The position numbers and the translations under genes are program-made. Of a DNA stretch of 64,000 nt, positions 53,381 through 62,129 are shown in pieces (position 1 is the stretch's first letter; each line of letters starts with the position of its first letter). The notes beneath the pieces were generated by a model that made no database searches, was not told where the DNA came from, and saw only the letters and a list, made by a program, of their open reading frames with translations. Origin of the DNA: Pelobacter sp. UBA6093 (GTDB lineage: Bacteria; Desulfobacterota; Desulfuromonadia; Desulfuromonadales; Syntrophotaleaceae); assembly GCA_002435955.1 (NCBI GenBank), contig DIWZ01000032.1, positions 195,641-259,640 of the forward strand. The letters run 5' to 3'.

Positions 53381-54526
53381 TTAATGATCCATCGCCACAG
53401 GGTCGATATCGTCCAATTCTCCAGACAGCTGAAACCGGTCCATGAAACGACGATCGATCCAATCCTTGAACCGGAACGCCCAGCGTCCTTCCAGCGCCAA
53501 GGATCCTTTGGCCAGAATTCCGCTCCCGTCACCCATGTTAAGAATCAGCAGATAGCCTTTCTGCGGGGAAAACCTCATCAGCGGCTGATCCTCGAGTGCC
53601 GCCATTAGATTGCGGTAGAGGATCGGGTTTTCACGCACCGCATAGACACCAACCTTGTCCAGCATCTGATCCTGAAAGGAGACGCAGTCCCCGCCGCCAA
53701 ACAGCTCGGGGAATGCCACCGACTGCAGGCAGGCATTCACCAGCAGACCGCCGTCCGGACTCACCGGCAACTGCGATGCACGGAAAATCCCGGAAGGTTG
53801 GACCCCCGACGCGCTCAAAGCCAGATCGTAGGGCACCACGGAGTTATCGTCCAATACGGCCTGGCCGTCCTTCACCGAGCGAACATAGGCCCCCTCACGA
53901 ACGACAATACCACGTCGCGTCAATGATGTCAGGGCCAGTGAGCGAATCCGCTCGGAAAACCGATTTAACAAGCGATCGCCGGCTATGAGGGTTATCTCCA
54001 CCCGACCACCGGCCTGGTCGGCCAGGCGCCACAGATTACCGCAGATTTCCACGCCGGCCGCGCCACCGCCAATCACCAGCAGCTTGACCGCCTGCAGCGG
54101 CAAACGTGCGAGCAGATCCTGACGCACCTCCAGCAGATTTTGAATGGGCTTGACTGGCAGGACATCGGTGCGGGTGGCTCCGATCCGGTCCAACGGCACG
54201 CTGCTGCCCGTATTGAATGAAGCTACGTGATAAGACACCTGTTGCCCGCTATCGAGGATCAGGATGCGACGGTCGGCATCGATACGCACTACCTCGCCCT
54301 CAATGAACTCACCACCATGATCTTCCACCATGCGACGCACATGAAAGCGAATCTGTCGAGGCTTGTAGGTTCCCCCCAGCATCCCCGGCCCCATACCCGA
54401 ATAGTAGTGATAAACACTGGGACTGATCAGGGTGACGCGATGCCCCCGGCTGACGTAATCGGCAAGTCGCTGCATGACCGTCATGTGGGCGTGTCCGCCC
54501 CCTACCAGTACCAATCGCTTTTGCAT
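53381..54526 (-). CDS. FAD/NAD(P)-binding oxidoreductase (NDH-2/SQR-like, related to SelD-fused domain)
   Basis: 381 residues with an N-terminal dinucleotide motif LVLVGGGHAHMTVMQRL, a second one LLVIGGGAAGVEICGNLWRL, and FGGGDCVSF near residue 295, the FAD-contacting end. It resembles the oxidoreductase domain found fused to selenophosphate synthetase in some bacteria, and more distantly NDH-2 and sulfide:quinone reductases. Paired with a rhodanese gene it may oxidise a sulfur or selenium compound; this is inference. AGGAGGTAGG precedes ATG 54526. Confidence 0.8.
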   Translation of the reverse strand: MQKRLVLVGGGHAHMTVMQRLADYVSRGHRVTLISPSVYHYYSGMGPGMLGGTYKPRQIRFHVRRMVEDHGGEFIEGEVVRIDADRRILILDSGQQVSYHVASFNTGSSVPLDRIGATRTDVLPVKPIQNLLEVRQDLLARLPLQAVKLLVIGGGAAGVEICGNLWRLADQAGGRVEITLIAGDRLLNRFSERIRSLALTSLTRRGIVVREGAYVRSVKDGQAVLDDNSVVPYDLALSASGVQPSGIFRASQLPVSPDGGLLVNACLQSVAFPELFGGGDCVSFQDQMLDKVGVYAVRENPILYRNLMAALEDQPLMRFSPQKGYLLILNMGDGSGILAKGSLALEGRWAFRFKDWIDRRFMDRFQLSGELDDIDPVAMDH

Positions 54527-54702
54527 GATCCTACCTCCTGCTGTTCAGAATAAAATCGATTGCCGGGATGTCAATTTTCCGCAAGGGTAAGTCTCTGCAT
54601 ATGCACTACGCCTTTACAAAAACCTGCCTCTTCTTTACCATGGCAGTATTGTGCATTCAGGAGCTTTCAATAATCACTTTTCATCCTACAGGAGAACACG
54701 TC

Positions 54703-55287
54703 ATGAAACATCTGCTTTTCTTGCTGGTCACCCTGTTACTGGCTATGAATCTGTCCGGTTGCGGTTACAACCAGATTCAACAAAATGAAGAAGCGGTCAT
54801 TGCCGCCTGGGCAGATGTGGAAGCGACCTATCAACGGCGCGCTGACCTGATCCCCAATCTAGTGTCCACCGTCAAAGCCTATGCGGCCCACGAGCGGGAA
54901 ACCCTGCAGGCCGTTACCGAGGCGCGCGCCCAGGTGGGCCAGATTAAAATCGGCGCAGAACAACTGAGTGACCCCCAGGCCCTGGCCGGTTTTCAGAAAG
55001 CCCAGACGCAGATGAGCGGCGCCCTGTCGCGACTGCTGGTGGTGGCCGAACGCTATCCGGACCTCAAAGCCAATCAAAACTTTATCGACCTGCAGCATCA
55101 ACTCGAAGGAACGGAAAACCGCATCAACGTCGCACGGCAGCGCTACAATCAGTCGGTTCAGGTTTTCAACAGTTCCATTCGGACATTCCCCAACAACCTG
55201 ACCAACAATTTCCTGTTGCACCTGGAACGTAAAACCCCCTTTCAGGCCGAGACTGGCGCAAGCCAGGCGCCCAAGGTAAATTTCTGA
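54703..55287 (+). CDS. lemA: LemA family lipoprotein
   Basis: 194 residues: lipoprotein signal (LLFLLVTLLLAMNLSGC, Cys20), then the LemA helices with YNQIQQNEEAVIAAWADVEATYQRRADLIPNLV, RARVQVGQ-like EARAQVGQI, and YNQSVQVFNSSIRTFPNN. LemA proteins are envelope helical bundles of unclear role, often next to TPM-domain genes as here. I chose ATG 54703, with AGGAG upstream; the frame is open from 54568 without a second signal. First gene of lemA-TPM-TPM. Confidence 0.92.
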   Translation: MKHLLFLLVTLLLAMNLSGCGYNQIQQNEEAVIAAWADVEATYQRRADLIPNLVSTVKAYAAHERETLQAVTEARAQVGQIKIGAEQLSDPQALAGFQKAQTQMSGALSRLLVVAERYPDLKANQNFIDLQHQLEGTENRINVARQRYNQSVQVFNSSIRTFPNNLTNNFLLHLERKTPFQAETGASQAPKVNF

Positions 55288-55288
55288 C

Positions 55289-55996
55289 ATGCATAGACTG
55301 CTTATCCTTGTTTTCGGGCTGTTGCTGCTGAGTACGCTGCCGCTCCAGGCGCTGGATGTGCCGCAAGCCACGGGTTATGTCAATGACCGGGCCGGCCTGC
55401 TGTCCTCCGCCACCAATAGTAAACTGGAACAAAGTCTGCGCGATTTTAAGCGCAGCGACTCAACCCAACTGGTTGTACTGACCATCCCTTCCCTGGAGGG
55501 GGAGGTGCTGGAAGAATACAGCCTTAAAGTCGCCGAGAGTTGGGGGATCGGCCAGCGCGGCAAGGACAACGGCGCCTTGCTGCTCATCGCTCGCGATGAG
55601 CGCAAGGTCCGTATCGAGGTCGGATACGGACTGGAAGGCCAGCTCACCGACTTGCTGACCGGGCGCATCATCGACCAGGAGATCACGCCGCGATTCCGCA
55701 AGGGCGACTATGACGGCGGCGTGGTGGCCGGCGTAAGCGCCATGGCGCAGGCGGTGCGAGGCGCTTACCAGGGCGAACCGGACAAAAAGCGCAGCTCCGG
55801 CGGATTCTGGACCTTGCTGCTGTTTTTGGCCCCCTGGCTGCTGCTGGTGGGACCACGACGCAGCTCGCGCAGGCGCAGCGGCATCTGGTACGGCGGTGGC
55901 GGTTTCGGAGGCGGCGGTGGTTTTGGCGGCGGCGGTGGTGGATTTTCCGGTGGAGGCGGCGGTTTTGGCGGCGGCGGCTCCTCGGGCAGCTGGTAG
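55289..55996 (+). CDS. TPM-domain membrane protein (YgcG family)
   Basis: 235 residues: signal peptide (ending LQALD), TPM domain (about 20-165) with YVNDRAGLLSSATNSKLEQSL, TQLVVLTIPSLEGE and LLIARDERKVRIEVGYGLEG, a transmembrane helix (FWTLLLFLAPWLLLVG), an Arg/Ser linker and a Gly-rich tail of GGGGFGGGG type with terminal SGSW. TPM domains have been linked to phosphatase activity in plants and to photosystem repair; the bacterial role is not settled. Start one base after the lemA stop. Confidence 0.88.
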   Translation: MHRLLILVFGLLLLSTLPLQALDVPQATGYVNDRAGLLSSATNSKLEQSLRDFKRSDSTQLVVLTIPSLEGEVLEEYSLKVAESWGIGQRGKDNGALLLIARDERKVRIEVGYGLEGQLTDLLTGRIIDQEITPRFRKGDYDGGVVAGVSAMAQAVRGAYQGEPDKKRSSGGFWTLLLFLAPWLLLVGPRRSSRRRSGIWYGGGGFGGGGGFGGGGGGFSGGGGGFGGGGSSGSW

Positions 55997-56008
55997 GAGG
56001 AGGATTAT

Positions 56009-56632
56009 ATGAGCCGCAAATTTTTCTCAACGGATGAACAACAGCGCATCGAGCAGACCGTACAGGCCGCCGAAACCCGCACCAGCGGGGAGATCGTGCC
56101 ACTGGTGACACCCTGCGCCTACGACTATCCCCGCGCCGAAATCATCGGTGGCGGGTTGTTTGCCCTGGCATCGGCCACCACCTTGAGCTGGGCATTTTTC
56201 GGCGAATCCCTGTGGGTATTTCTGGCGGCATTCCTGCTGTTGTATCTGCCCTGCAAATGGCTGATCCGGTTTTGTCCGCCACTCAAACGTTCCCTCATTA
56301 CCGATCAGGAAATCACCGACGAGGTCGCGGAAAAGGCCCTGGTTTCGTTTGTCGAGCGCGAACTGCACCACACCCGTGACAACACCGGCATCCTGATCCT
56401 CATCTGCCTGTTCGAACATCGCGTGCAGATCCTGGCCGACCGCGGCATCAATGCCGTGGTGCCACCCCACACCTGGGATGCCATCGTCGCCGAACTTACC
56501 ACCGGCATCCGCGAGGGACATGCCTGCGAGGCCCTGTGCCATGCTATTGAAAAATGCGGAGAACTGCTGACAAACAACTTTCCGATTCGTCATGACGATA
56601 CGGATGAGTTGCCCAACCTGATCCTCGAGTAA
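56009..56632 (+). CDS. Second TPM-domain membrane protein
   Basis: 207 residues: N-terminal part of a TPM domain (STDEQQRIEQTVQAAETRTSGEIVPLV), interrupted after about 45 residues by two transmembrane helices (IGGGLFALASATTLSWAFF, LWVFLAAFLLLYLPCKWLI), then the remaining domain (TRDNTGILILICLFEHRVQILADRGINAVV). This split-domain layout is usual for the second TPM protein of such clusters. SD AGGAGG before ATG 56009. The stop is 5 bases before a family-A repeat. Confidence 0.85.
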   Translation: MSRKFFSTDEQQRIEQTVQAAETRTSGEIVPLVTPCAYDYPRAEIIGGGLFALASATTLSWAFFGESLWVFLAAFLLLYLPCKWLIRFCPPLKRSLITDQEITDEVAEKALVSFVERELHHTRDNTGILILICLFEHRVQILADRGINAVVPPHTWDAIVAELTTGIREGHACEALCHAIEKCGELLTNNFPIRHDDTDELPNLILE

Positions 56633-56637
56633 TCCCC

Positions 56638-56702
56638 TAGGAGTCTGTCGGACTATCCGGGCCGAATTTGCAGCCGGCTCATGGATAGTCCGACAGCCTC
56701 CT
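56638..56702. repeat. Repeat family A, complete copy
   Basis: AGGAGTCTGTCGGACTATCC (from 56640) pairs with GGATAGTCCGACAGCCTCCT at the right end with one mismatch; the centre GGGCCGAATTTGCAGCCGG is as in the 11311 copy and in the same orientation. It follows the TPM gene by 5 bases and may act as its terminator. Confidence 0.85.
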
Positions 56703-56912
56703 GGCGGCTCCCTGCTCCGGCGGGGCGCCCTCACCTCTCTTTTTGGACCCTGTCCGGCATCGCAGCAGCAGCCTGTGCCGGCAATTCAAACCGAACATAA
56801 ACGGGACACCAGCCAGACCGCCTCGAACCCGCGCGCAGGCCTGCCATCAAACCGGATGCATGAACATGCAGGCTTTGCATTCAGCAGCGTTGGGCCACGC
56901 AGCAGACTGTTT

Positions 56913-58172
56913 TCAGATCGCGGGGTCGATGACCAGCGGGTCTTCGTAGAAATCGCGGTCGCGATTGGGGCCGGACCAGCCGGGTAACAGCAGGGTATAG
57001 TTGCGGGTGGCTCGCAGGTCCAGATCGAGCATGGCGCAAGCCAGGCGAAACGCTTCGGACTCTGCGCCATAGGTACGCTTGAACTGGGAATAGACGCGAG
57101 ACAGGTTGGTGACCAGGGGCAGCCTGCGGCGTTTGCGGACGGCACCGAGAAACGCGCGACCGCGCGCACTGCTGCCGAGCAGGCGCAGATAGAGGGGACC
57201 GGCCGCCAGCAGACTGTTCGCCAGGTCGGCACGCAGGTCGTTGAGAATATACATCAGGATGCGCTGGATGCGGGTACGGGTGAACTGACGTACTTTCACC
57301 GCTGCGACCAGGGCCTGCCAGTCGCGGCTGGCCGCGGCGGCGTCCGTCAGTCGGCCGTCGAGACCGCTTTCGACCTGGTAGAGGCTCTGCAGGTAGTCGC
57401 GACCGCGAAAGATCTGCGCCAGCAACAGCCGGTGCAGCAAATCGTCATCGGGGCAAAAACGAGCCGCCGGGGACCGACGCAGCACCTCGGCAGCCGGTGG
57501 CGGCAGCAAGTCGAACACCGTCTCGCCCGCCGCCAATCTTTTGCGGATGCCGCTGGCGCTGGCGATGTTGCCGGGGCCCACCCCATCGTCGTGATATCCT
57601 GCGCCCAGGCGCGGTATGGTAAATGGCTGGATGGTGCTGCCGGTGATTCGAAGCGCGCGCAGATACTCGATGCCAAGGATATTGTTGGGCTGATGCAACG
57701 GCAGGGTGGAGGGATCGCAACCCGGCAGTTCAGCGCAGACCCGGTTGCGGGCTGCGGCATAATGCAGCCCCTGACGCAACAAGGCTGCGGTTTTATCAGC
57801 CACCTCCGCCCCATGTTCGTCCAGCAACAAGGCACAACCCAGCAGTTGTTCCAGGTCACCTGATTCGCTGCCGAAACAGAGGCTGTCGATCCCAAGGGCA
57901 GCAAGACACTGCACCGCACCGCGGGCGAAATGCGGTGCGCTGGCGCAGGCAAAAACAAACGGCAATTCGATGACAACATCGACCCCGCAACGTAGCGCCA
58001 TCTCGGCACGACGCCACTTATCGATCAGGGCCGGCTCGCCGCGCTGCAGGAAATGCCCGCTCATGACCGCCACCGTCACCTTGGCGTCGGCCGCCTCGCG
58101 GCTGGCCCGCAAATGATGAAGATGGCCGTTGTGAAAGGGATTGTATTCGGTGATCAGGCCGACCGCGCGCAT
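56913..58172 (-). CDS. tRNA(Met) cytidine acetate ligase TmcAL-like nucleotidyltransferase
   Basis: 419 residues. The N-terminal nucleotidyltransferase domain has RAVGLITEYNPFHNGHLHHL with the HxGH signature, SGHFLQRGEPALIDKWRR and FGSESGDLEQL, as in TmcAL (YlbM), which uses acetate and ATP to acetylate C34 of elongator tRNA-Met. The C-terminal helical tRNA-binding part runs from about 240 (RKRLAAGET). AGGAG precedes ATG 58172. Third gene of serB-sfsA-tmcAL; the heptamer array at 58190 lies just before its SD. Confidence 0.88.
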   Translation of the reverse strand: MRAVGLITEYNPFHNGHLHHLRASREAADAKVTVAVMSGHFLQRGEPALIDKWRRAEMALRCGVDVVIELPFVFACASAPHFARGAVQCLAALGIDSLCFGSESGDLEQLLGCALLLDEHGAEVADKTAALLRQGLHYAAARNRVCAELPGCDPSTLPLHQPNNILGIEYLRALRITGSTIQPFTIPRLGAGYHDDGVGPGNIASASGIRKRLAAGETVFDLLPPPAAEVLRRSPAARFCPDDDLLHRLLLAQIFRGRDYLQSLYQVESGLDGRLTDAAAASRDWQALVAAVKVRQFTRTRIQRILMYILNDLRADLANSLLAAGPLYLRLLGSSARGRAFLGAVRKRRRLPLVTNLSRVYSQFKRTYGAESEAFRLACAMLDLDLRATRNYTLLLPGWSGPNRDRDFYEDPLVIDPAI

Positions 58173-58189
58173 CGCCGAACTCCTTTTTT

Positions 58190-58231
58190 GAGTGCCGAGT
58201 GCCGAATGCTGAGTGCCGAGTGCTGAGTCAA
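58190..58231. repeat. Heptanucleotide tandem array (GAGTGCC)
   Basis: Six consecutive 7-bp units: GAGTGCC, GAGTGCC, GAATGCT, GAGTGCC, GAGTGCT, GAGTCAA. It starts in the sfsA stop region (58228-58230 on the minus strand) and ends just before the tmcAL SD, so it fills the gap between the two coupled genes. Confidence 0.85.
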
Positions 58232-58923
58232 TCGAGCAGTACCGGCAAACGACGGGCGATGAAGGTTTCCGTCGGTGAGACGCAGGTGCCGTAGGCCAGC
58301 GCTTCCACCCCGCTGGATACGGCCTGTCGCAGCAAACGTCCGTATTCGGGGTCGATATCGTCCGCCGGCCGGAAGGAGGTCGCCTCGCCGCGCTGCACCA
58401 CGAACAGTACCGCTGCGCGCAGACCGGTTTCGCGGGCGGCCATCAGGGTGCGCAGATGCTTCTGCCCGCGGGTGGTGACCGCATCGGGGAAACAGGCGCA
58501 TTGCGGGCCGCACAGCAAAGTGACGTTCTTGACTTCAACCAGGGCCTGGCGATCCTCCTGCTCCAGCAGAAAATCGATGCGGCTGTCGCCGTAAGTATGT
58601 TCCGGAGTCACCTGCCAGCCGCTCAGCTCGGAAATCGCGCCACCGCGCAAAGCTTCTTCCGCCACCCGGTTGGTGCGCAGGGTGTGGGTATCGACCCAGA
58701 ATCCCGCGACTTCGATAAGTTCCAGGGTGTAGGCCAGCTTGCGCTTGGGATTGTCGCTGTGCGAAATCAGCACCTGATGCCCCGGCACGGCACACTGGAG
58801 CATGCTGCCGGTATTGGGCGTATGCGCTGTCACCAGCGTACCGTCGTTCAGTTCCACGTCGGCCAGAAATCGCTTGTAGCGACGCACCAGATGCCCGGCA
58901 ATGAGCGGTGACGGGAGTTTCAT
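58228..58923 (-). CDS. sfsA: Sugar fermentation stimulation protein homologue SfsA
   Basis: 231 residues with the SfsA hallmarks: LVRRYKRFLADVELNDG, AHTPNTGSMLQC, YTLELIEVAGFWVDTHT, DSRIDFLLEQ, LVEVKNVTLLCGPQCACFPDAVTTRGQKHL and the C-terminal AYGTCVSPTET. The fold combines an OB domain and a nuclease-like domain; it is thought to bind DNA, with its physiological role unsettled. ATG 58923 overlaps the serB stop as ATGA. An extension from GTG 58947 reads only low-complexity Gly. Confidence 0.93.
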   Translation of the reverse strand: MKLPSPLIAGHLVRRYKRFLADVELNDGTLVTAHTPNTGSMLQCAVPGHQVLISHSDNPKRKLAYTLELIEVAGFWVDTHTLRTNRVAEEALRGGAISELSGWQVTPEHTYGDSRIDFLLEQEDRQALVEVKNVTLLCGPQCACFPDAVTTRGQKHLRTLMAARETGLRAAVLFVVQRGEATSFRPADDIDPEYGRLLRQAVSSGVEALAYGTCVSPTETFIARRLPVLLD

Positions 58924-60116
58924 CCCTCCAGTTCCGCCATTTCCCACTCGGCGATACCAAGCAGGTAGAGGATGGAATCGAGACTTGGCTGGTTGATACG
59001 GTACTGGGCCTGTTCGCGCACCCGGGCCTTGGCGTTGAAGGCGATACCGAGACCGGCCTTGCCGATCATTGGCAGATCGTTGGCGCCGTCGCCGATAGCA
59101 ATCACCTGGCTCAGGGCAATACCCTCACGGCGAGCGATCTCCTCCAGCAGTTCGGCCTTGCGCTGCCCGTCGACGATGGTGCCGCGCACCTCGCCGGTCA
59201 CCCGCCCGTTTTCGATGGCCAGATCGTTGGCAAAGGCATAATCGAGTCCGAGTTCCTCCTTGAGCCGATCGGTAAAGAAACTGAATCCGCCGGAAATGAC
59301 CGCCGTTTTGAACCCGAGCTGACGCAGAATGCGCACTAGGTTTTTGGCGCCGGGGGTGAAGGGCAAGCGGCTATAGACCTGCTCCAGCGCTTCGCTCGAC
59401 AAGCCCTTGAGCAGGGCGACACGCTCGCGTAAAGCCTGCTGGAAGTCGAGCTCGCCGTTCATTGCGCGATGGGTAATGTCCGCCACCTGTTCGCCGATGC
59501 CGGCCAGCCGCGCCAATTCGTCGATCACCTCGACCTGGATCAGGGTCGAATCCATATCGAGAACCACCAACCGTTTGGCGCGACGGTACAGATTTTCCTT
59601 CTGCAGGGCGATATCGATACCGAGATCGACCCCGGTATTGAGCAACTGACTGGTCAGACCCTTGACGTCGAGGCCTTCCGGCACGTTGATGACGAATTCG
59701 ACACAGCGCAACTGGCCACGGGTTAGCTTGTTGATGCGCTGGATATTGACCTGGGATGCGGCCAGGGTTGCGCCGATGCGAGTCAGCACCTCGGCATTGA
59801 CCTCCGAGCCGAGCATGGTCAGCACGTACATGCAGCCGGACTGGTGAAGGCGGTAGGATGCAGGATCGACAAGCTCGAAGTCGAGGTCAAGTCCCATTTC
59901 CTTGGCGCGAAACAGCAATTCCTTGAGCAGCGGTTTGTTGTCGCGCATGCCCTCGGGCAGATCGATGAGCACCGACAGGGAGACCATGGTATGCGCCACG
60001 CTCTGCTCGATATCGCGAATTTGCGCGCCGGCCTCGGCAATACAACCGGCCACTGCGGCGATGATCCCGGCGCGGTCTGGGCCGGTCATGGTGACCAGCA
60101 CCATCTTATCTTCCAT
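58920..60116 (-). CDS. serB: Phosphoserine phosphatase with N-terminal ACT domains
   Basis: 398 residues. SerB makes serine from phosphoserine. Two ACT domains occupy about 1-85 (VTMTGPDRAGIIAAVAGCIAE) and 95-175 (YVLTMLGSEVNAEVLTRI), as in mycobacterial SerB2, giving possible amino-acid regulation. The HAD domain follows with VVLDMDSTLI (nucleophile D), SGGFSFFTDRL and GDGANDLPMI. ATG 60116 lacks a strong SD. First gene of a three-gene operon with ATGA overlap to sfsA. Confidence 0.95.
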   Translation of the reverse strand: MEDKMVLVTMTGPDRAGIIAAVAGCIAEAGAQIRDIEQSVAHTMVSLSVLIDLPEGMRDNKPLLKELLFRAKEMGLDLDFELVDPASYRLHQSGCMYVLTMLGSEVNAEVLTRIGATLAASQVNIQRINKLTRGQLRCVEFVINVPEGLDVKGLTSQLLNTGVDLGIDIALQKENLYRRAKRLVVLDMDSTLIQVEVIDELARLAGIGEQVADITHRAMNGELDFQQALRERVALLKGLSSEALEQVYSRLPFTPGAKNLVRILRQLGFKTAVISGGFSFFTDRLKEELGLDYAFANDLAIENGRVTGEVRGTIVDGQRKAELLEEIARREGIALSQVIAIGDGANDLPMIGKAGLGIAFNAKARVREQAQYRINQPSLDSILYLLGIAEWEMAELEG

Positions 60117-60475
60117 GAGAAAACCTCGTTGATGGGGAAAAAGGGTGCCATTCTACCCCCAAACGCCGCACGCGACAAGTCTCTTCCCAATTCGCGGGAC
60201 AGACTTGCAGGAAGCCGCCCGAACACGTTGCACAGCGCGCAACCGGACGTTTGACAAGTTGCTGTTGTAGATCATCACAGAGACGGCTATTATATGTGCT
60301 TTTTCCTACAGCTCACTTGATTTCGCAACATCGAAGCCAATTGGTGTCCATCCGGAAAAGGCCCTTTCCCAGATGAAAACGGCACTGTGTCCACCCATAG
60401 TTTCCGGATGAACACCAATTAGACGATATCGATTTCTCTTTAATTTCAGCTACTTGACATATCTTGTAGAAACAT
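60117..60475. other. Divergent intergenic region serB / GGDEF gene
   Basis: 359 bases holding the complete family-B repeat (60339-60420). A TTGACA at 60456-60461 has no convincing -10 at the right distance. Nothing else recognised. Confidence 0.4.
60339..60420. repeat. Repeat family B, complete palindromic copy
   Basis: AATTGGTGTCCATCCGGAAA at the left and TTTCCGGATGAACACCAATT at the right are near-perfect reverse complements; the 42-base centre includes GGCCCTTTCCCAGATGAAAA. A single arm is at 16485-16528, and a piece of the centre plus arm (GGGCCGTTTCCGGATGAAAA) at about 11389-11408. Confidence 0.75.
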
Positions 60476-61204
60476 GTGGATAAATTCATGCCATTCAATT
60501 ATTCCGGCCTAAGTAAAAACATTTCCATTCTTACCTTGGCCAGCTTTGTTGCAGACTTCTGGAAGATCCTGTTTTTTCCGTATATCTTTCTTCTTTCCAT
60601 CATCTGTATTCAAGGAGCTGACCTCGGTGTGTTGATTGCCGCACTGGCAAGCTTTTTTGTGATGGTTCTATACGCCCAGAACATTCAACTGTTCATAGCA
60701 GCCAATCGCGACAGACTTACCGGGCTGGGCAACAAAAACACCCTGAACCAGCGACTCCAGAAAGAAATTGCCCGAGTAGACAGGAATGGCGGTTATCTCA
60801 CCTTTCTGTTCTTCGATATAGACAATTTCAAATACATCAACGATACCTATGGACACAAGGTAGGGGATTGTGTACTGATTGAAGTAGCCAATCGCCTCAT
60901 GGCCGAAATGCGCAATTATGACGAACTGATCCGATATGGTGGCGATGAATTTTGCGTAATTTGCCCGCAGGTGAAAAGTGAGGAGTCTTCCATAAGGATC
61001 AGGGAAAAACTGCATGAGGCCTTGCATTTCTGCTATCGTGCAGGAGAGATAAACATCCTTATCGAAACCAGTCTTGGAGTATCGACTTATCCGATTGACA
61101 CCAATGACCTGCAAGAGCTTATAACTATCGCCGATCATCGCATGTATGAGCAGAAAAACCAGCGAAAGCTCTCACGAATGAGGCACGCAACTATAAATGG
61201 ATAA
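60476..61204 (+). CDS. Membrane-associated diguanylate cyclase
   Basis: 242 residues: two hydrophobic helices (about 32-50 and 52-72) and a GGDEF domain with RYGGDEF near residue 153 and the I-site RNYD five residues before it. It should produce c-di-GMP with product inhibition. The sensor part is minimal. The start is uncertain: GTG 60476 or ATG 60488, neither with a strong SD. It overlaps the LysR gene by 8 nt, so the two are probably co-translated. Confidence 0.88.
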   Translation: MDKFMPFNYSGLSKNISILTLASFVADFWKILFFPYIFLLSIICIQGADLGVLIAALASFFVMVLYAQNIQLFIAANRDRLTGLGNKNTLNQRLQKEIARVDRNGGYLTFLFFDIDNFKYINDTYGHKVGDCVLIEVANRLMAEMRNYDELIRYGGDEFCVICPQVKSEESSIRIREKLHEALHFCYRAGEINILIETSLGVSTYPIDTNDLQELITIADHRMYEQKNQRKLSRMRHATING

Positions 61205-62120
61205 TTTCAGAGACTACCACGTATTTTTCCACGTCTACCGCAACGGCGGGATTACTAAAGCCGCTACCGAATTGGGTCTTACCAAATCGACGGTAAGCAG
61301 GTCCGTGACGCGACTGGAAAAGGAATACGGCCTGAAATTATTTTTCAGAAACGGCAAGGGATTATATTCTACCCGGTTTGGTGACCACCTTTATAAGTAC
61401 TGTGAACGAATTATTGAGATCTTCTATGAAGCCAAGAGTTCTTCGATACAGTTCAAAAACGAATGCTGTGGAACTATAAAAATTGCCGCCCCTGTTCTTT
61501 TTGGGCAGACATATCTGTCCTCTATAATCGCCAGGTTTATCGAAAAATTCCCCCAGACTTATTTACAAGTCTTCCTGACAAACAATTTATTGGAGAGTGA
61601 TTACTCTAATTACGATATTGTTTTTTCTTTAAACAACAACGTTAACAACCATTATATTATAAAAAAAATCGGCAGCGTTTTTACAAAGTTATTTTTTTCA
61701 GAAAAATATACAAAATTTAATATAAATGAAATGAAGAAAAATGATTTTCTTGTTTTGACATCCAAAAACACAGACGGCTTATTTAATATCAAAATTCATC
61801 ACGAGGAAAAGACCACCCCGGCAACGGAACTCCATATCCGACCAAGAATTATCAGCAATGATTCAAAGGTTATAAAGCAAGCTGTGATAAAAGGTCTTGG
61901 AATAGGAATTCTGCCGGGGCATGAGGTCTCTGAAGAACTTAATACCGGCGTTCTGAAAGAAGCCTTTTACAGCCACTATGTCTATAGTGACGATATTCAT
62001 GCCATTTACTCCAGTTTTTTGATGATGCCAAAACTTTTCAATGCCTTCCTCGACTTCGTTTCCATTGAGCTCGCCATTGACCTGCAGATCAATCGCGACT
62101 CTTATTGCCGACAAGTGTAA
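61197..62120 (+). CDS. LysR-family transcriptional regulator
   Basis: 307 residues. The N-terminal winged helix (about 1-60) has FRDYHVFFHVYRNGGITKAA and LTKSTVSRSVTRLEKEYG, the LTTR recognition helix; the effector domain follows, with TIKIAAPVLFGQTYLSSII and VIKGLGIGILPGHEV. The part 61540-61830 is strikingly A+T-rich with many Asn, Lys and Ile codons, unlike its neighbours, suggesting transfer. It is coupled to the upstream GGDEF gene by an 8-nt overlap. Target genes and effector unknown. Confidence 0.9.
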   Translation: MDNFRDYHVFFHVYRNGGITKAATELGLTKSTVSRSVTRLEKEYGLKLFFRNGKGLYSTRFGDHLYKYCERIIEIFYEAKSSSIQFKNECCGTIKIAAPVLFGQTYLSSIIARFIEKFPQTYLQVFLTNNLLESDYSNYDIVFSLNNNVNNHYIIKKIGSVFTKLFFSEKYTKFNINEMKKNDFLVLTSKNTDGLFNIKIHHEEKTTPATELHIRPRIISNDSKVIKQAVIKGLGIGILPGHEVSEELNTGVLKEAFYSHYVYSDDIHAIYSSFLMMPKLFNAFLDFVSIELAIDLQINRDSYCRQV

Positions 62121-62129
62121 ACACCCTCC

